A stretch of DNA of 64,000 bases from Leptobrachium leishanense (GCA_009667805.1 CM019069.1:53572422-53636421); one strand, 5' to 3'; shown: positions 36,220 through 47,593, counted from the stretch's first letter. Made by a program: numbers and translations. The notes: generated by a model from the letters alone, not told the origin.

Positions 36220-36894
36220 TATGTGCTTTATTAACAACCAACCGGAGAAAATATTTTGTGTATAGATTTATCTCAGAGAAATTCCAGACATCACAGGATA
36301 ATATATTCTTATCTGATGTCATTATTTTATTTTCCAAGTACAACCTCCAAAGCACAATGGTTCAAGCATTATATTCTGATACCCATAGGCGTGCGCACGG
36401 GGTGTGCCAGGTGTGCCTGGGCACACCCTAATGCCGGCCCCCAGCAGGCCCGCAGAACACTTTGGGTCTCGGCTGGCTGCATCCCATGGATAGCCGCCGG
36501 GACCCTCCATTCCCGCAGGCCTGGCGGCAGCCTCTGCTTCCCTGGTGGTCCGCTGGCTGTGGGGTGCTGCATTGTGATCTGTGCTTCGCGCACAGACCGC
36601 AGAGCACGTCCCACAGTGATTGACTGGCCACGAGCACCGGCGATCGCTGATGACCTGTCACCTGACCGCCGGCGCTCAATGACTGTGTCAGAGCGCCAGC
36701 GGTCAGGTGACATGTCACCTCCGGCGTTCGTGTCCAGTCACTCGCTCACTGTGGGATGTGCTCTGCGGTCTGTGCGCGAAGCACAGATCACAATGCAGCA
36801 CCCCACAGCCACCGGACCACGGGAAGCAGAGGCTGCCGCCAGGCCAGCCGGGGTGAAGGGTCCCGTTCTGGCAGATATCCATGCGATGCAGCCA

Positions 36895-39375
36895 GGGGCA
36901 AATATATCCGTGTATGAGCTCTGGGGGCAAATATACATGTATGAGCTGTTGGGGGCAAATATACCGTGTATGAGCTGTTGGGGGCAAATATACATGTATG
37001 AGCTGTTGGGGGCAAATATATCCGTGTATGAGCTTCTGGGGGCAAATGTATCCGTGTATGAGCTGCTGGGGCAAATATATCCATGTATGAGCTGCTGGGG
37101 GCAAATGTATCCGTGTATGAGCTGCTGGGGGCAAATATATCTGTGTATGAACTGCTGGGGGCAAATATAGCCCTGTATGAGCTGCTTGGGGCAAATCTAG
37201 CCATGTAAGAGCTGCTATGGGCAAATATATCCATGTATGAGCTGCTTGGGGCAAATATATCCGTGTATGAGCTGCTGGGGGCAAATATATCCGTGTATGA
37301 GCTGCTGGGGGCAAATATATCCATGTATGAGCTGCAGGGGGCAAATATATCCGTGTATGAGCTGCAGGGGGCAAATATAGCCATGTATGAGCTGCTTGGG
37401 GCAAATATAGCCATGTATGAGCTGCTTGGGGCAAATATAGCCATGTATGAGCTGCTGGGGCAAATATATCCGTGTATGAGCTGCTGGGGGCAAACATATC
37501 CGTGTATGAGCTGCTGGGGCAAATATATCTGTGTATGAGCTACTGGGGGCAAATATATCCATGTATGAGCATTGGGGCAAATATAGCCATGTATGAGCTG
37601 CAGGGGGCAAATATATCTGTGTATGAGCTGCAGGGGGCAAATATAGCCCTGTATGAGCTGCTGGGGCAAATATAGCCATGTATGAGCTGCTTGGGGCAAA
37701 TATATCCATGTATGAGCATTGGGGCAAATATAGCCATGTATGAGCTGCTGGGGGCAAATATATCCATGTATGAGCTGTTGGGGCAAATATATCCAGAGAG
37801 CGCCGGCGGTCAGGTGACATGTCACCTCCGGCGTTCGTGTCCAGTCACTCGCTCACTGTGGGATGTGCTCTGCGGTCTGTGCGCGAAGCACAGATCATAA
37901 TGCAGCACCCCACAGCCACCGGACCACCAGGGAAGCAGAGGCTGCCGCCAGGCCAGCGGGGGTGAAGGGTCCCGTTCTGGCAGATATCCATGCGATGCAG
38001 CCAGGGGCAAATATATCCGTGTATGAGCTGCTGGGGGCAAATATACATGTATGAGCTGTTGGGGCAAATATACATGTATGAGCTGTTGGGGGCAAATATA
38101 TCTGTGTATGAGCTGCTGGGGGCAAATGTATCCGTGTATGAGCTGCTGGGGGCAAATATATCCATGTATGAGCTGCTGGGGGCAAATGTATCCGTGTATG
38201 AGCTGCTGGGGGCAAATATATCTGTGTATGAACTGCTGGGGGCAAATATAGTCCTGTATGAGCTGCTTGGGGCAAATCTAGCCATGTAAGAGCTGCTATG
38301 GGCAAATATATCCATGTATGAGCTTCTTGGGGCAAATATATCCATGTATGAGCTGCTGGGGGCAAATATATCCGTGTATGAGCTGCTGGGGGCAAATATA
38401 TCCATGTATGAGCTGCAGGGGGCAAATATATCCGTGTATGAGCTGCAGGGGGCAAATATAGCCATGTATGAGCTGCTTGGGGCAAATATAGCCATGTATG
38501 AGCTGCTGGGGGCAAATTATCCGTGTATGAGCTGCTGGGGGCAAATATATCCGTGTATGAGCTGCTGGGGCAAATATATCTGTGTATGAGCTGCTGGGGC
38601 AAATATATCTGTATGAGCTGCAGGGGGCAAATATATCCGTGTATGAGCTGCAGGGGGCAAATATAGCCCTGTATGAGCTGCTGGGGCAAATATAGCCATG
38701 TATGAGCTGCTTGGCAAATATATCCATGTATGAGCATTGGGCAAATATAGCCATGTATGAGCTGGTGGGGGCAAATATATCCATGTATGAGCTGTTGGGG
38801 CAAATATATCCATGTATGAGCATTGGGACAAATATAGCCATGTATGAGCATTGGGCAAATATATCCGTGTATGAGCTGCTGGGGGCAAATATATCCATGT
38901 ATGAGCTGCTGGGGGAAAATGTATCCGTGTATGAGCTGCTGGGGCAAATATATCCATGTATGAGCTGCTGGGGCAAATGTATCCGTGTATGAGCTGCTGG
39001 GGGCAAATATAGCCCTGTATGAGCTGCTGGGGGCAAATATAGCCCTGTATGAGCTGCTTGGGGCAAATATATCCATGTGTGAGCTGCTTGGGGCAAATAT
39101 ATCCGTGTATGAGCTGCTGGGGGCAAATATATTCGTGTATGAGCTGCAGGGGGCAAATATATCCGTGTATGAGCTGCAGGGGGCAAATATAGCCGTGTAT
39201 GAGCTGCAGGGGGCAAATATAGCCATGTATGAGCTGCTGGGGGCAAATATAGCCCTGTATGAACTGCTTGGGGCAAATCTAGCCATGTATGAGCTGCTGG
39301 GGGCAAATATATCCATGTATGAGCTGCTTGGGGCAAATATATCCGTGTATGAGCTGCTGGGGCAAATATATCCTT
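36895..39375. repeat. 30-bp tandem array, about 75 copies in two blocks
   Basis: The unit is about 30 bp, with core GCAAATATATCCGTGTATGA followed by GCTGCTGGGG. It recurs with point changes (CCATG, CCCTG, AGCC) and 1-3 base indels. Block 1 runs 36895-37793; block 2 runs 37995-39375. The GC-rich spacer is duplicated with an offset of 1109 bp (CAGATATCCATGCGATG at 36872 and 37981), so the array has a higher-order repeat. Because 30 is a multiple of three, long open frames appear on both strands. Confidence 0.92.
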
Positions 39376-39671
39376 GTGAGCACCTATATATTCATGTGAG
39401 CTGGGGAATATATTCATGTGAGCTGGGGGCAATATGTCCATATGAGCTGGGGGCAATATATCCATGTGAGCTGGGGCAATATATCAAATGTGAGCTGCTT
39501 ATTACTGTACAGCTCTGTGATACCCTCAAACACACCGCATATTACTGGGGCTGGTATGAAATTTTTTCCAGGGCTGGTTTCTATCCCAGTCCGGGCCTGC
39601 TTCTGGACCAGCAATACCCCTCTCCTGCAAAAAGAAAGGAGAGCAGGAGAGGGGGCAACTTTTGTATTTAA

Positions 39672-40116
39672 ACTGGGGGTTTTATTGCTGCGGACTTTGA
39701 TACGCTCATACACTGCACATTACTGGGGTTTTATTGCTGTGGACTTTGTGATACGCTCATACACTGCACATTACTGGGGTTTTATTGCTGTGGACTTTGT
39801 GATATGCTCATACACTGCACATTACTGTGGGTTTTATTGCTGTGTACTTTGATACGCTGCACATTACTGTGAGTTTTATTGCTGTGGATTCTGTAATAAG
39901 CTCATACACACCACACTTTGCTGGGGGTTTTATTGCTGTGGTTTCTGTGATACGCTCATACACACCACACATTGCTGGGAGATTTATTGCTGTGGATTCT
40001 ATGGTATGCTCATATACACTGCACCTTACTGTGAGTTTTATTGCTGTGGATTCTGTGATACGTTCATACACACCGCACATGGCTGGGGGTTTTATTGCTG
40101 TGGATTCTGTGTTGAC
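39672..40116. repeat. 51-bp tandem array, about nine copies
   Basis: The unit contains GGGTTTTATTGCTGTGGACT and GATACGCTCATACAC. Adjacent TACTGGGG starts lie at 39721 and 39772, a period of 51 bp. Later copies vary and are slightly longer. It lies inside the hAT element, to the right of the 30-bp array. Confidence 0.85.
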
Positions 40117-41024
40117 TGCACTGTATGGCTGTGTGTGTAAATGCATGTATTTGTCTTTAAACAGTCTTTTTTCACTGTGCTGTGCGTAAAATTCGGCACC
40201 TGTGTCCTTGTCTCAACCCGGCATTGACCCTTGCCCTGCATCCAAAAGGCTGGTATTGCTCCTAGAATCGCCGCTATATCTTCTGCCTGCACTCCACGAA
40301 GTAAGAATAGTGAATAAAGCATCGTGAGATACAAGTAGGAGACTAAATATTGGTGCTTGGCAGCAGAAGGTTAACCTCCCTGGCGGTCTGATTTTGTCAT
40401 TTTTATGTCAAAATCGGTGCGTTTATTCAGCCCCCTGGCAGTTTTCCCAAGTGTGGCTCGGGGTTAAATTTCAATGCTGAAAGCAGTAACCCCGAGCCAC
40501 ACCTGGGCTGTTACATACCTGTCCCTGCACTCCCTCGCTATCCTCTCACAGTCACCTCCGGCTGATCGCGGCGTCCTGGTTCCTGTTGCGAGTGGCTGAA
40601 TCCCTGCACTTTGGGGGCCCTGCGGTGAATGGTGAATTCACCACAGGGTGGGGCAATTTGATTCCCCGAAGTGCGGGGAACAACAGTCAGCGACATTTCG
40701 GTGCTCTGTGAATGACCCCTATAGTAATGATATATTTTGGCCGAATGCGTGAGTGTGTGTCTGTGTATGTTTGCATAAGGGTGCGTGAATATATGTGTGT
40801 GTTTGAACTTTTGGGTGCACACCCTAATACAATAGGCTGCGCACGCCTATGCTGATACCGTACATGTAATACTATATTATAATTGAGGTACTAATGTGAG
40901 TGAATTTGAAGTGTTAGTGAGATATGGAAAAACTATATACTGTATTACTGCAGCTATAATAAATGGCTCTGCTACACAGAATAAAATGCGAACAATGCAG
41001 TTAGTAGGACAGCCAGTAAATTCA

Positions 41025-41185
41025 CAAGATTGTAAGCTCCAGTGAGCAGGGCTCTCTACACCTCTTGCTTCTGGTTTCTACGTTTGTCATTTTGTTTCAT
41101 TCTTCATTGGTTATGTTGGTTATTATAAAGCACTATGGAAACTGGTGACGCTATATGAATGATGATAACAATAATAATAAAAAGA
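41025..41185 (+). mobile_element. L2-like 3' tail or related SINE fragment
   Basis: GATTGTAAGCTCCAGTGAGC, AGGGCTCTC and GCACTATGGAAACTGGTGAC, then GCTATATGAATGATGATAAC and (AAT)n, are the features of L2 3' tails. No reverse-transcriptase piece precedes it, so it may be a short L2 fragment or an L2-tailed SINE. Confidence 0.55.
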
Positions 41186-41426
41186 AGATTAAGAAGACTA
41201 TATGGCAGGAAAATGGAAATTATAAGTGAGTACAATTATATTCGCTAACACTGTTTTCTCTCATATTAGAGCAGTTAAAACGTTATTTTTGTTGCTGTGA
41301 ATGTCTCTGAAGCTGTAATGTTTCAATTTCTGTGTATCTAACCGGGTGATTACATTTTAGCTTCTCATTCATGCTTTTTAAAGCTAGCAAGCAAACAGTA
41401 CAGACAAAACAGTCCCATATACTTAC

Positions 41427-41732
41427 AAGTAGGATCTTTGCATAGGATGTATGGAGAAGAATCGCTTGGCTCACTGTTTCCGGCTGCGTTGACAGCAGTT
41501 ACACGGAACTGGTATTCACTTCCTTCAAGCAAAGAAGTAATCTTCAGTCTTGTGTCATAGATTGTGTAGTCTTTGTTTACTCTTGTCCACCTCACGCTCT
41601 TCTTCTCACGCTTATCAACAATGTATGTTTTGATTTCATTGCCACCATCAGATTCAGGTTTCAGCCACTGGATAATGATGTGCTCTTTGCCAATGCCAAT
41701 AGCCTCAGGAGCTCCAGGTGGTGATGGTATTG
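41427..41732 (-). CDS. TTN: Titin exon: FnIII A151
   Basis: The FnIII reads IPSPPGAPEAIGIGKEH, QWLKPESDGG, TYIVDKREKKS and FRVTAVNAAG, ending CKDPT. The end codon T|AT (Tyr) is completed across the long intron that houses the hAT element. The start joins A|CA (Thr). Confidence 0.92.
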
Positions 41733-41846
41733 CTTTGAGGGAGAAAGCAAATATCAAATTAATAGACCATAAAGATTATGTTTGGTATGTGATAAACTAA
41801 GGTAAGGTAAGATACAAGAAATGAGAAAAAGAATAAATGCACTTAC

Positions 41847-42146
41847 TGAAGAAGTTTCTTGCAATGATAGATTCTGATTCAAGTGGGAGACCTGGTCCGT
41901 ATTTGTTGACAGCCCTCACACGGAATATGTACTCGTTATTCTTTATCAATCTTGTCACATTGCATGAAAGTGTCTGGCATTCAGGTTCTACAATTACCCA
42001 GTTGAGTCTACTGGTTTCACGTCTTTCAACGATGTAGTGACTGATCTCTGCACCTCCATCTTCTGCTGGTGCTGTCCATGCTAGAGTACACTTTTCATCT
42101 GTAATTCTGCTGATGTTAATCTTGCCAGAGCATGATCCAGGCGAGT
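41847..42146 (-). CDS. TTN: Titin exon: FnIII A150
   Basis: The frame is open with no internal Met: DSPGSCSGKINISRITDEK, AWTAPAEDGG, HYIVERRETSR and FRVRAVNKYG, ending IIARNFF. GT-AG sites are GTAAGT and a T-tract TTTAG. It is the first FnIII after the third Ig of the super-repeat; its ETSR motif recurs in other FnIII domains at this position. Confidence 0.92.
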
Positions 42147-42233
42147 CTAAAAAAAAATCAAATCATTAAGTTTATATCAACCATATATAGAAAAATGTCA
42201 CATGCAACATATTCTTTATGATTAAAAACTTAC

Positions 42234-42524
42234 CAAGCACTTTGACCAGTACAGAAACAGATTTGGTTCCACTTGCATTCTTCACAGTTAAAGTGTACTT
42301 TCCAGTATCACCTCTATCACAGAATTTGACAATGGCAACAGCACGCTTGCTGGTGTATTGTAGTGATATCTTTTCACATAGTTCTAGTTCCTTGTCACCC
42401 TTAGACCAGAAGACTTTGGGTTCTGGCTTACCACCAATGGAGGCATCGAGAACAAGGTCAGACCCGGCTCTTATAGTCACAACATCTCCTTGCAGTTTGC
42501 TGTCAAGTTCAGCTTTGGGTGGTG
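42234..42524 (-). CDS. TTN: Titin exon: Ig A149
   Basis: The Ig reads PPKAELDSKLQGDVVTIRAG, VFWSKGDKEL and DTGKYTLTVKNASG, ending VKVL. It is the third Ig of the tenth super-repeat. The start codon is T|CA (Ser). Just upstream, the intron contains the 452-bp insertion 42609-43060. Confidence 0.92.
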
Positions 42525-42608
42525 CTAGAAGGGAAGAAGTATGAATGAAATGAAGTTAATCTGAACATGGAAGCTATAGCTCTACTGTATGTATTGAATC
42601 AAAATTAA

Positions 42609-43060
42609 AATACAGTCAATCCCGTGTAGCGCTCAATCCTTACAGAGGACCAGATAATTGGAAAAGTCGCTGTTCACTCAATTGTTGCCTCTACCACTGA
42701 GCAACCGACAATACATCAACAAAAAAGGAATAAGAGTGCAGCGCACGCAATGTTCCAGCAAAATACAAGGGTGGTCATATTTAGGATTTTGAAGATTACA
42801 AATATACAGGCTTCTTTGACTGTTTGGAATATACCCTGAAAACTTGAAACAGCCAGGATACCTAAGGAGGAGAAATATTCTAAGAGTCAATCCACATAAA
42901 AGCTTATTGTGGATCCAAGTGAAAATTAGAAGAGATGTGAACATGGACTGATTAAGATTCTTGTGATAATAAGAACATTCCAAGAACGATCCTTCTACGG
43001 TAATATACCACCCTTGTATTTTGCTGGAACATTGCGTGCGCGGCACTCATTCTTTTTTTG
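42609..43060. mobile_element. Insertion with 15-bp target duplication and internal inverted repeats
   Basis: The direct repeat TTGAATCAAAATTAA flanks the segment at 42594-42608 and 43061-43075. Inside, 42718-42775 (GCAATGTTCCAGCAAAATAC and onward, ending AAGGGTGG) is the inverse of 43008-43060 (CCACCCTTGTATTTTGCTGG and onward). A 15-bp duplication suggests target-primed reverse transcription. Inverted arms are more like a foldback DNA element. No coding sequence is seen and the family is unknown. Confidence 0.7.
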
Positions 43061-43157
43061 TTGAATCAAAATTAAGTTTTGCTTAAATATTCTATTTTGT
43101 GATCTTTCATTGATCATTGGATTATGTCATTTAATTTCTTATACAAGAAATACTTAC

Positions 43158-43463
43158 AATATTCATCAAGGCATGTTACAGCACCAGTAGACTTGGATGG
43201 AGTGCTTATAACACCAGATGCATTCTTGGCAAGAACACGGAACTCATAGACTTCTCCTTCACTTAGCGCTGTTACAGTGAATGAAGTTTCTGAAATGGAA
43301 GTGTAATTGCATTTCAACCAGCGTCCATCTCCAGTCTCGTTAAATGGTTTGCGCTCCACAATGTATCCGACAATTTTGCTACCACCATCATAAAGTGGAG
43401 GTGACCAGCTCAAAGCCACGGAAGATCTTGTGACATCTGTTACTTCTATTTTTTGTGGTGGAT
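43158..43463 (-). CDS. TTN: Titin exon: FnIII A148
   Basis: The FnIII reads DPPQKIEVTDVTRSS, SWSPPLYDGG, GYIVERKPFNETGDG (a slightly longer C-C' loop than its neighbours), and FRVLAKNASG, ending CLDEY. The junction to A149 is T|CA. It is the third FnIII of its triplet, the class that carries the RWLKCN motif. Confidence 0.92.
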
Positions 43464-43718
43464 CTGCAAAACATTAGAAAAAATGTGTTATAAATCAGGG
43501 CTTTAAAACCAAGCTATAGAATAATTATTTTAAATCAAATTATGGTACTCAAGCAACATTAAATAGAACCATACTTTGCCAACTGAACAACATTCAAAGA
43601 GTAAAATCCAATGCTATATTCTCTCAAATTCCTCGAAACCTGATGTTGCTACATTGAGAGGCACATCTGCTACTTCTTGTTATGCCCTTCTAATCTGTCA
43701 AGTGGAGAAGGAGATGTA

Positions 43719-44453
43719 GGGCCCTATTACAGTCTTCGCGCAAACGTTGATGCGTGCGCAAAAACGCATTAACGCGAGGGGCAAAACCCTTTGCGCTAAA
43801 CGTCGCATTACAATGTGCGCGCAAAAAATGCACGTTAACGTCTACCGCGGGTGAACCTGCGCGAGCGTACTGTACTGTGCGCGTCCTATACTTAACATTG
43901 TGAGTGCAAATATGTTTGTGCGCTGGTATGCGGATGGTATTACAATCTATGCGCAAAATTTAGCGCACAACGTTAACGCACAACGTTTGCGCACATAATT
44001 TTAACGTCTTTGAAAAGCTGGTGTTAAAGCAAATTGAACGTCCTAAACCAAATACACCAGCCCAAAAAAATAAAAATACAGCAAAGTATAGTTACACATT
44101 CTAAACATACCCAAACAATAAATTTGAGAAGTTGTGCGTGTTTTTTCTTTGATGCAGCATATATGCGCAGATTGACTTTGACAGGCGCAAGAACTTAACG
44201 GGAGACAATTGTGGTTCTTAATTCTGATTGGCTGAATTGCGTTAAAAAACAGTCTGCCCACCGATTTCTGCGCGCAGCGTTAATGCGCGCTCGTTTTTGC
44301 GCATCTTTTTTACGCACGTTATTTTTTGACGGATGAAAAAATGCGTTCGGATTGTAATACCAGCATTAATTTACGCACGTTAACGTTTAACGCTTCGCGC
44401 AAAAAATCACGCGCTGCTCGAGCGTTTTAACGCGAAGAATGTAATAGAGCCCC
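43719..44453. mobile_element. MITE family B, copy 4, longest intact termini
   Basis: The left end GGGCCCTATTACAGTCTTCG and the right end CGAAGAATGTAATAGAGCCC form an inverted repeat of about 23 bp. TA flanks lie at 43717-43718 and 44454-44455. The interior is CpG-rich with repeated AACGTT, TTAACG and GCGCAAA motifs. It is 735 bp, non-coding, and lies in a titin intron. Confidence 0.78.
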
Positions 44454-44740
44454 TAATGTTTAAAATTAAAAGTAAATGTTTTCCTACTGATCTGAACATG
44501 CAAGATCAACTGCAATCAGCCGAGGAATCTAAACTATGCTATACCCTCCTGAACCAACAGTTCCTATTAATTAACATTTTTATTTAAGTATTTGTCAATA
44601 TCAACGAAAACACAACATTCACAATGCAGTGAAAAGGTGTTAGCTATTAAATTATTACTTTATTTATTTATATATTTATTTAAAATCTGTTACTTTATCT
44701 TATTATTGGTATATTTAGTTTCTTGTTCATGAAAACTCAC

Positions 44741-45043
44741 CAACAGGATTTTGTGCCATCACTGGTCTTGATGCTTCACTGGCTTTGCTTACTCCAGCAG
44801 CATTCAGTGCATAGACTCTGAACTGATATTCAAGTCCTTCCACCAATCCAGTGACTTTGTAATTGCAATCAAACGTGGGGGCTTTGTTATCCTTCACCCA
44901 CAGTATGGTGTTACGCTCTTTCCTTTCAATCCAGTATCCTGACACTTTGCTTCCACCATCATGGTATGGTTCTTCCCAGCGAATGCCGATAGCATTGGCA
45001 GCAATAGATGTGACTTCGGGTCTAGTTGGTGGACTTGGTGGTA
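44741..45043 (-). CDS. TTN: Titin exon: FnIII A147
   Basis: The FnIII reads VPPSPPTRPEVTSIAANA, RWEEPYHDGG, GYWIERKERNTILW and FRVYALNAAG, ending AQNPV. The ERNTILW motif is shared with the FnIII domains at the same place in other super-repeats (ERNSILW, EKNSILW). The donor is GTGAGT. Confidence 0.92.
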
Positions 45044-45137
45044 CTGATTTTTAAGAAAAGTACATACAAAGAGTCATTTTCATTCACATGTAAGACATAC
45101 AATATTACAATTTCCAGGCATTGATAAATATACTTAC

Positions 45138-47204
45138 CAAATGGATGTTCTGCAACGATGGGAGAAGATTCCACTGGCTTGCTTACACCAAATCTGTTTT
45201 CAGCGCTTACACGGAAGGTGTACTCCATGTATTTTGTAAGATGAGTGATTTTGATCTGTGTGCGCTTTACACTAGAGTTAACGAGTTGCCATGTTGTAGA
45301 ACCTGATTCACGTCTCTCTACAATGTAGTTTGTAATGTCTGTTCCGCCATCATCTTCAGGTTCTGCCCATGTCAATACACATGACTCAGCTGCCACAGAC
45401 GACACTTCAATGGGTCCTGTGACGGCACCTGGTCTTCCAATAACAATTACTGTGACAGTGAATGTTTTCACACCAGCTGTGTTTTCCAGGGTCAAGTAAT
45501 ATCTTCCAGAGTCACCTCTCATGCTGTCCTTAACAGACAAAGTTGTTCTATCTTTTGTTGTTTTGATACTGACCCTGTCCGTTTCCTTGAGTCTCATTTC
45601 TTCTAGTTTCCATGTCACCTTTGGTACTGGACGTCCACTTATTGGTATGTCGATAGTAAAATTGCTTCCAGCTTTGCAAGTGATGAGTTGTCTAGTTATT
45701 CCACTGAGATCTGCTGTTGGCTCAATCTGAGGTTCCTTGATGATAACAGAAGCAAAGGATTCTCTTGGATCACTGTATCCAGCATCATTTTTAGCACGCA
45801 CACGGAATTCGTATTCAGTATTTTCCGTTAGATTGGAGATGGTTATGTGGAGTTGTTTTGTTTGTCCGGCTTCGATCCAGTTATCTGATCCCTTTTGCTT
45901 CATTTCAATAAGATAGGATGAGATTCGACTTCCACCATCATGCTCAGGTTTAAGCCAAGCTAGAGATACAGATGATTTACTGGTATCCACAATATCTAAT
46001 CTCTTTGGTGGCGCTGGCTCTTCAGTTGCTACAATTGGTTCAGGTGTTTCATAGGCTTCACCAACTCCATATTCATTCTGTGCTGAAACACGGAAGTAGT
46101 ATGGCAAACCTTCTCCAAGGTCTTGTACCTTGATAATCTGGCGACTGCATTTTTCACTGACAACTTGCCAGCTGCGGCGACTTGCTTCTCTCCTCTGTAC
46201 AACGTAATGGTGGATTCGTGCACCTCCATCATTGATTGGTGCATCCCACAATAATGTAATGGAACCTCTGGTCACATCCTTGTAAGTAATAGGACCAGGC
46301 GGACCCGGAGAATCTAGCACTTTAACAGTGAATGTTATAGACTTGCTACCACTATTGTTTTCTACGGTCAAGGTGTATTTTCCAGCATCATATCTATTAC
46401 AGTCTTCCACAGTTAATGTACTAAATGAGTCTGTTGTATGAATATCAGCCCTCAAACTAAGGTCAGAGTCTGCCTTGGTCCAAATGGCTGTGGGGGTAGG
46501 TCTTCCTTTGAATGCAATGAAAAGACGAATGCTTGCACCAGCTCTAACAATGTGTGTTTGTTTGAAGTTGGCATCAATGTCAATTTCAGGAGAGGTCAGT
46601 CTGTCTGAAGTTTGTACTTTAGCTGGTACTTCACAGCTGTCTCCTTTTCCTGCTCCGTTGACAGCAGATACCCTAAACTTGTATTCTTCACCTGCCTCAA
46701 GGTCAACAACAGTATATTTTGTAGCAACCACTGCTTCAGCATTCACTTTATGCCACTCGCCTAGATCAGCCTTGCACATTTCTATAATGTATCCAATGAT
46801 CTCCATGCCACCATCGAATGCTGGCTTGGTCCATTCCAAGCTAACTGATGTCTTACTTGTGTCTGTCACTTTGACAATGCTTGGTGCACTTGGAGGATTA
46901 ACAGGCTCTTTGCATTTGATGAGTCGTGATATTCCACTGGATGGACCAACACCTGCCTCATTTTCAGCCACGACACGGAATTCATACTCATTTCCTTCAA
47001 TTAGGCCAGTAACCTTGTACCTGGTCTCAGTGATGGGCTTCTTGCTAGAGACTTTGACCCAACGCATGCTCTTCTTCTCCCTTCTTTCTAGAATGTAATG
47101 CTTAATTTCATTTCCACCATCAGATTTAGGTCTTGTCCATGCAACAGTAATGCTCTCTCCAGTGACATAGGTGGAATCAGGCACACCAGGTGCATCAGGA
47201 ACAG
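45138..47204 (-). CDS. TTN: Titin exon: seven domains, FnIII A140-A141, Ig A142, FnIII A143-A144, Ig A145, FnIII A146
   Basis: One 2067-nt exon. FnIII: VPDAPGVPDSTYVTGES and PPSAPSIVKVTDTSKTS. Ig: TSPEIDIDANFKQTHIVRAG with AIWTKADSDL. FnIII: SPGPPGPITYKDVTRGS and APPKRLDIVDTSKSS. Ig: IEPTADLSGITRQLITCKAG with VTWKLEEMRL. FnIII: RPGAVTGPIEVSSVAAES, ending VAEHPF. It straddles the border between the ninth and tenth super-repeats. Phase 1 at both ends. Fused exons of this kind suggest that introns were lost, or never gained, in parts of the C-zone. Confidence 0.94.
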
Positions 47205-47293
47205 CTGTAAAATACAAAAAGGCAAACTCCGTAAAATTCATATTCAGCTCATTTCTTATATGATTTAGGCAATCCGTCAAATGCATTACTTAC

Positions 47294-47593
47294 TGTATTT
47301 TATTTGGGCAATGACAGGCTCTGAATCAAGTGGTTTGCCGACACCAAATTTATTTGCTGCCGAGATTCGGAACTGGTACTCATTGCCCTTGATCAGTTTG
47401 GTGACTGAATAAGAGCAAGCTTCACAGTTGTCATCGATCAGCGCCCAGGATAATCTGCTGGTCTCTCGTTTTTCAATAACATAGTGAGTTATGGCAGCGC
47501 AGCCATCATTAGCAGGAGGCTCCCACCAAAGGCTCAGCTTCTCTCCACTGACATTGCTGAATCGTATAGGTCCACCAACTTGTCCTGGTGTAT
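47294..47593 (-). CDS. TTN: Titin exon: FnIII A139
   Basis: Open frame without Met: DTPGQVGGPIRFSNVSGEK, WWEPPANDGC, HYVIEKRETSR and FRISAANKFG, ending IAQIKY. The second Gly of the usual DGG turn is Cys here. The junction to the next exon is A|CT (Thr). It is the first FnIII after Ig A138. Confidence 0.92.

Larger units (their letters stand above)
36384..40851. mobile_element. Large non-autonomous hAT element carrying tandem arrays
   Basis: Perfect 14-bp inverted termini CATAGGCGTGCGCA and TGCGCACGCCTATG are flanked by a perfect 8-bp direct repeat CTGATACC at 36376-36383 and 40852-40859, the hAT signature. Sub-terminal GTGTGCC..GCACACC motifs also pair with GGTGCACACC at 40815. Inside are CpG-rich inverted segments (36440-36894), a 30-bp array (36895-39375, interrupted by a repeat of the CpG-rich segment at 37797-37995), a 51-bp array (39672-40116) and a hairpin at 40449-40505. 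No transposase is found. The total is 4468 bp, in a titin intron. Confidence 0.9.

Noticed and set aside
36895..39375. CRISPR-like array of about 30-bp repeats
   Set aside because: Repeats are contiguous with no unique spacers, the units drift gradually, and the context is a vertebrate intron.
36256..39671. Several long repetitive open frames on both strands (for example 36256-37170 plus, 36788-37825 minus, 37895-39316 minus)
   Set aside because: They are products of a 30-bp tandem array whose period is a multiple of three. There is no start context, no non-repetitive domain, and equal openness on both strands.
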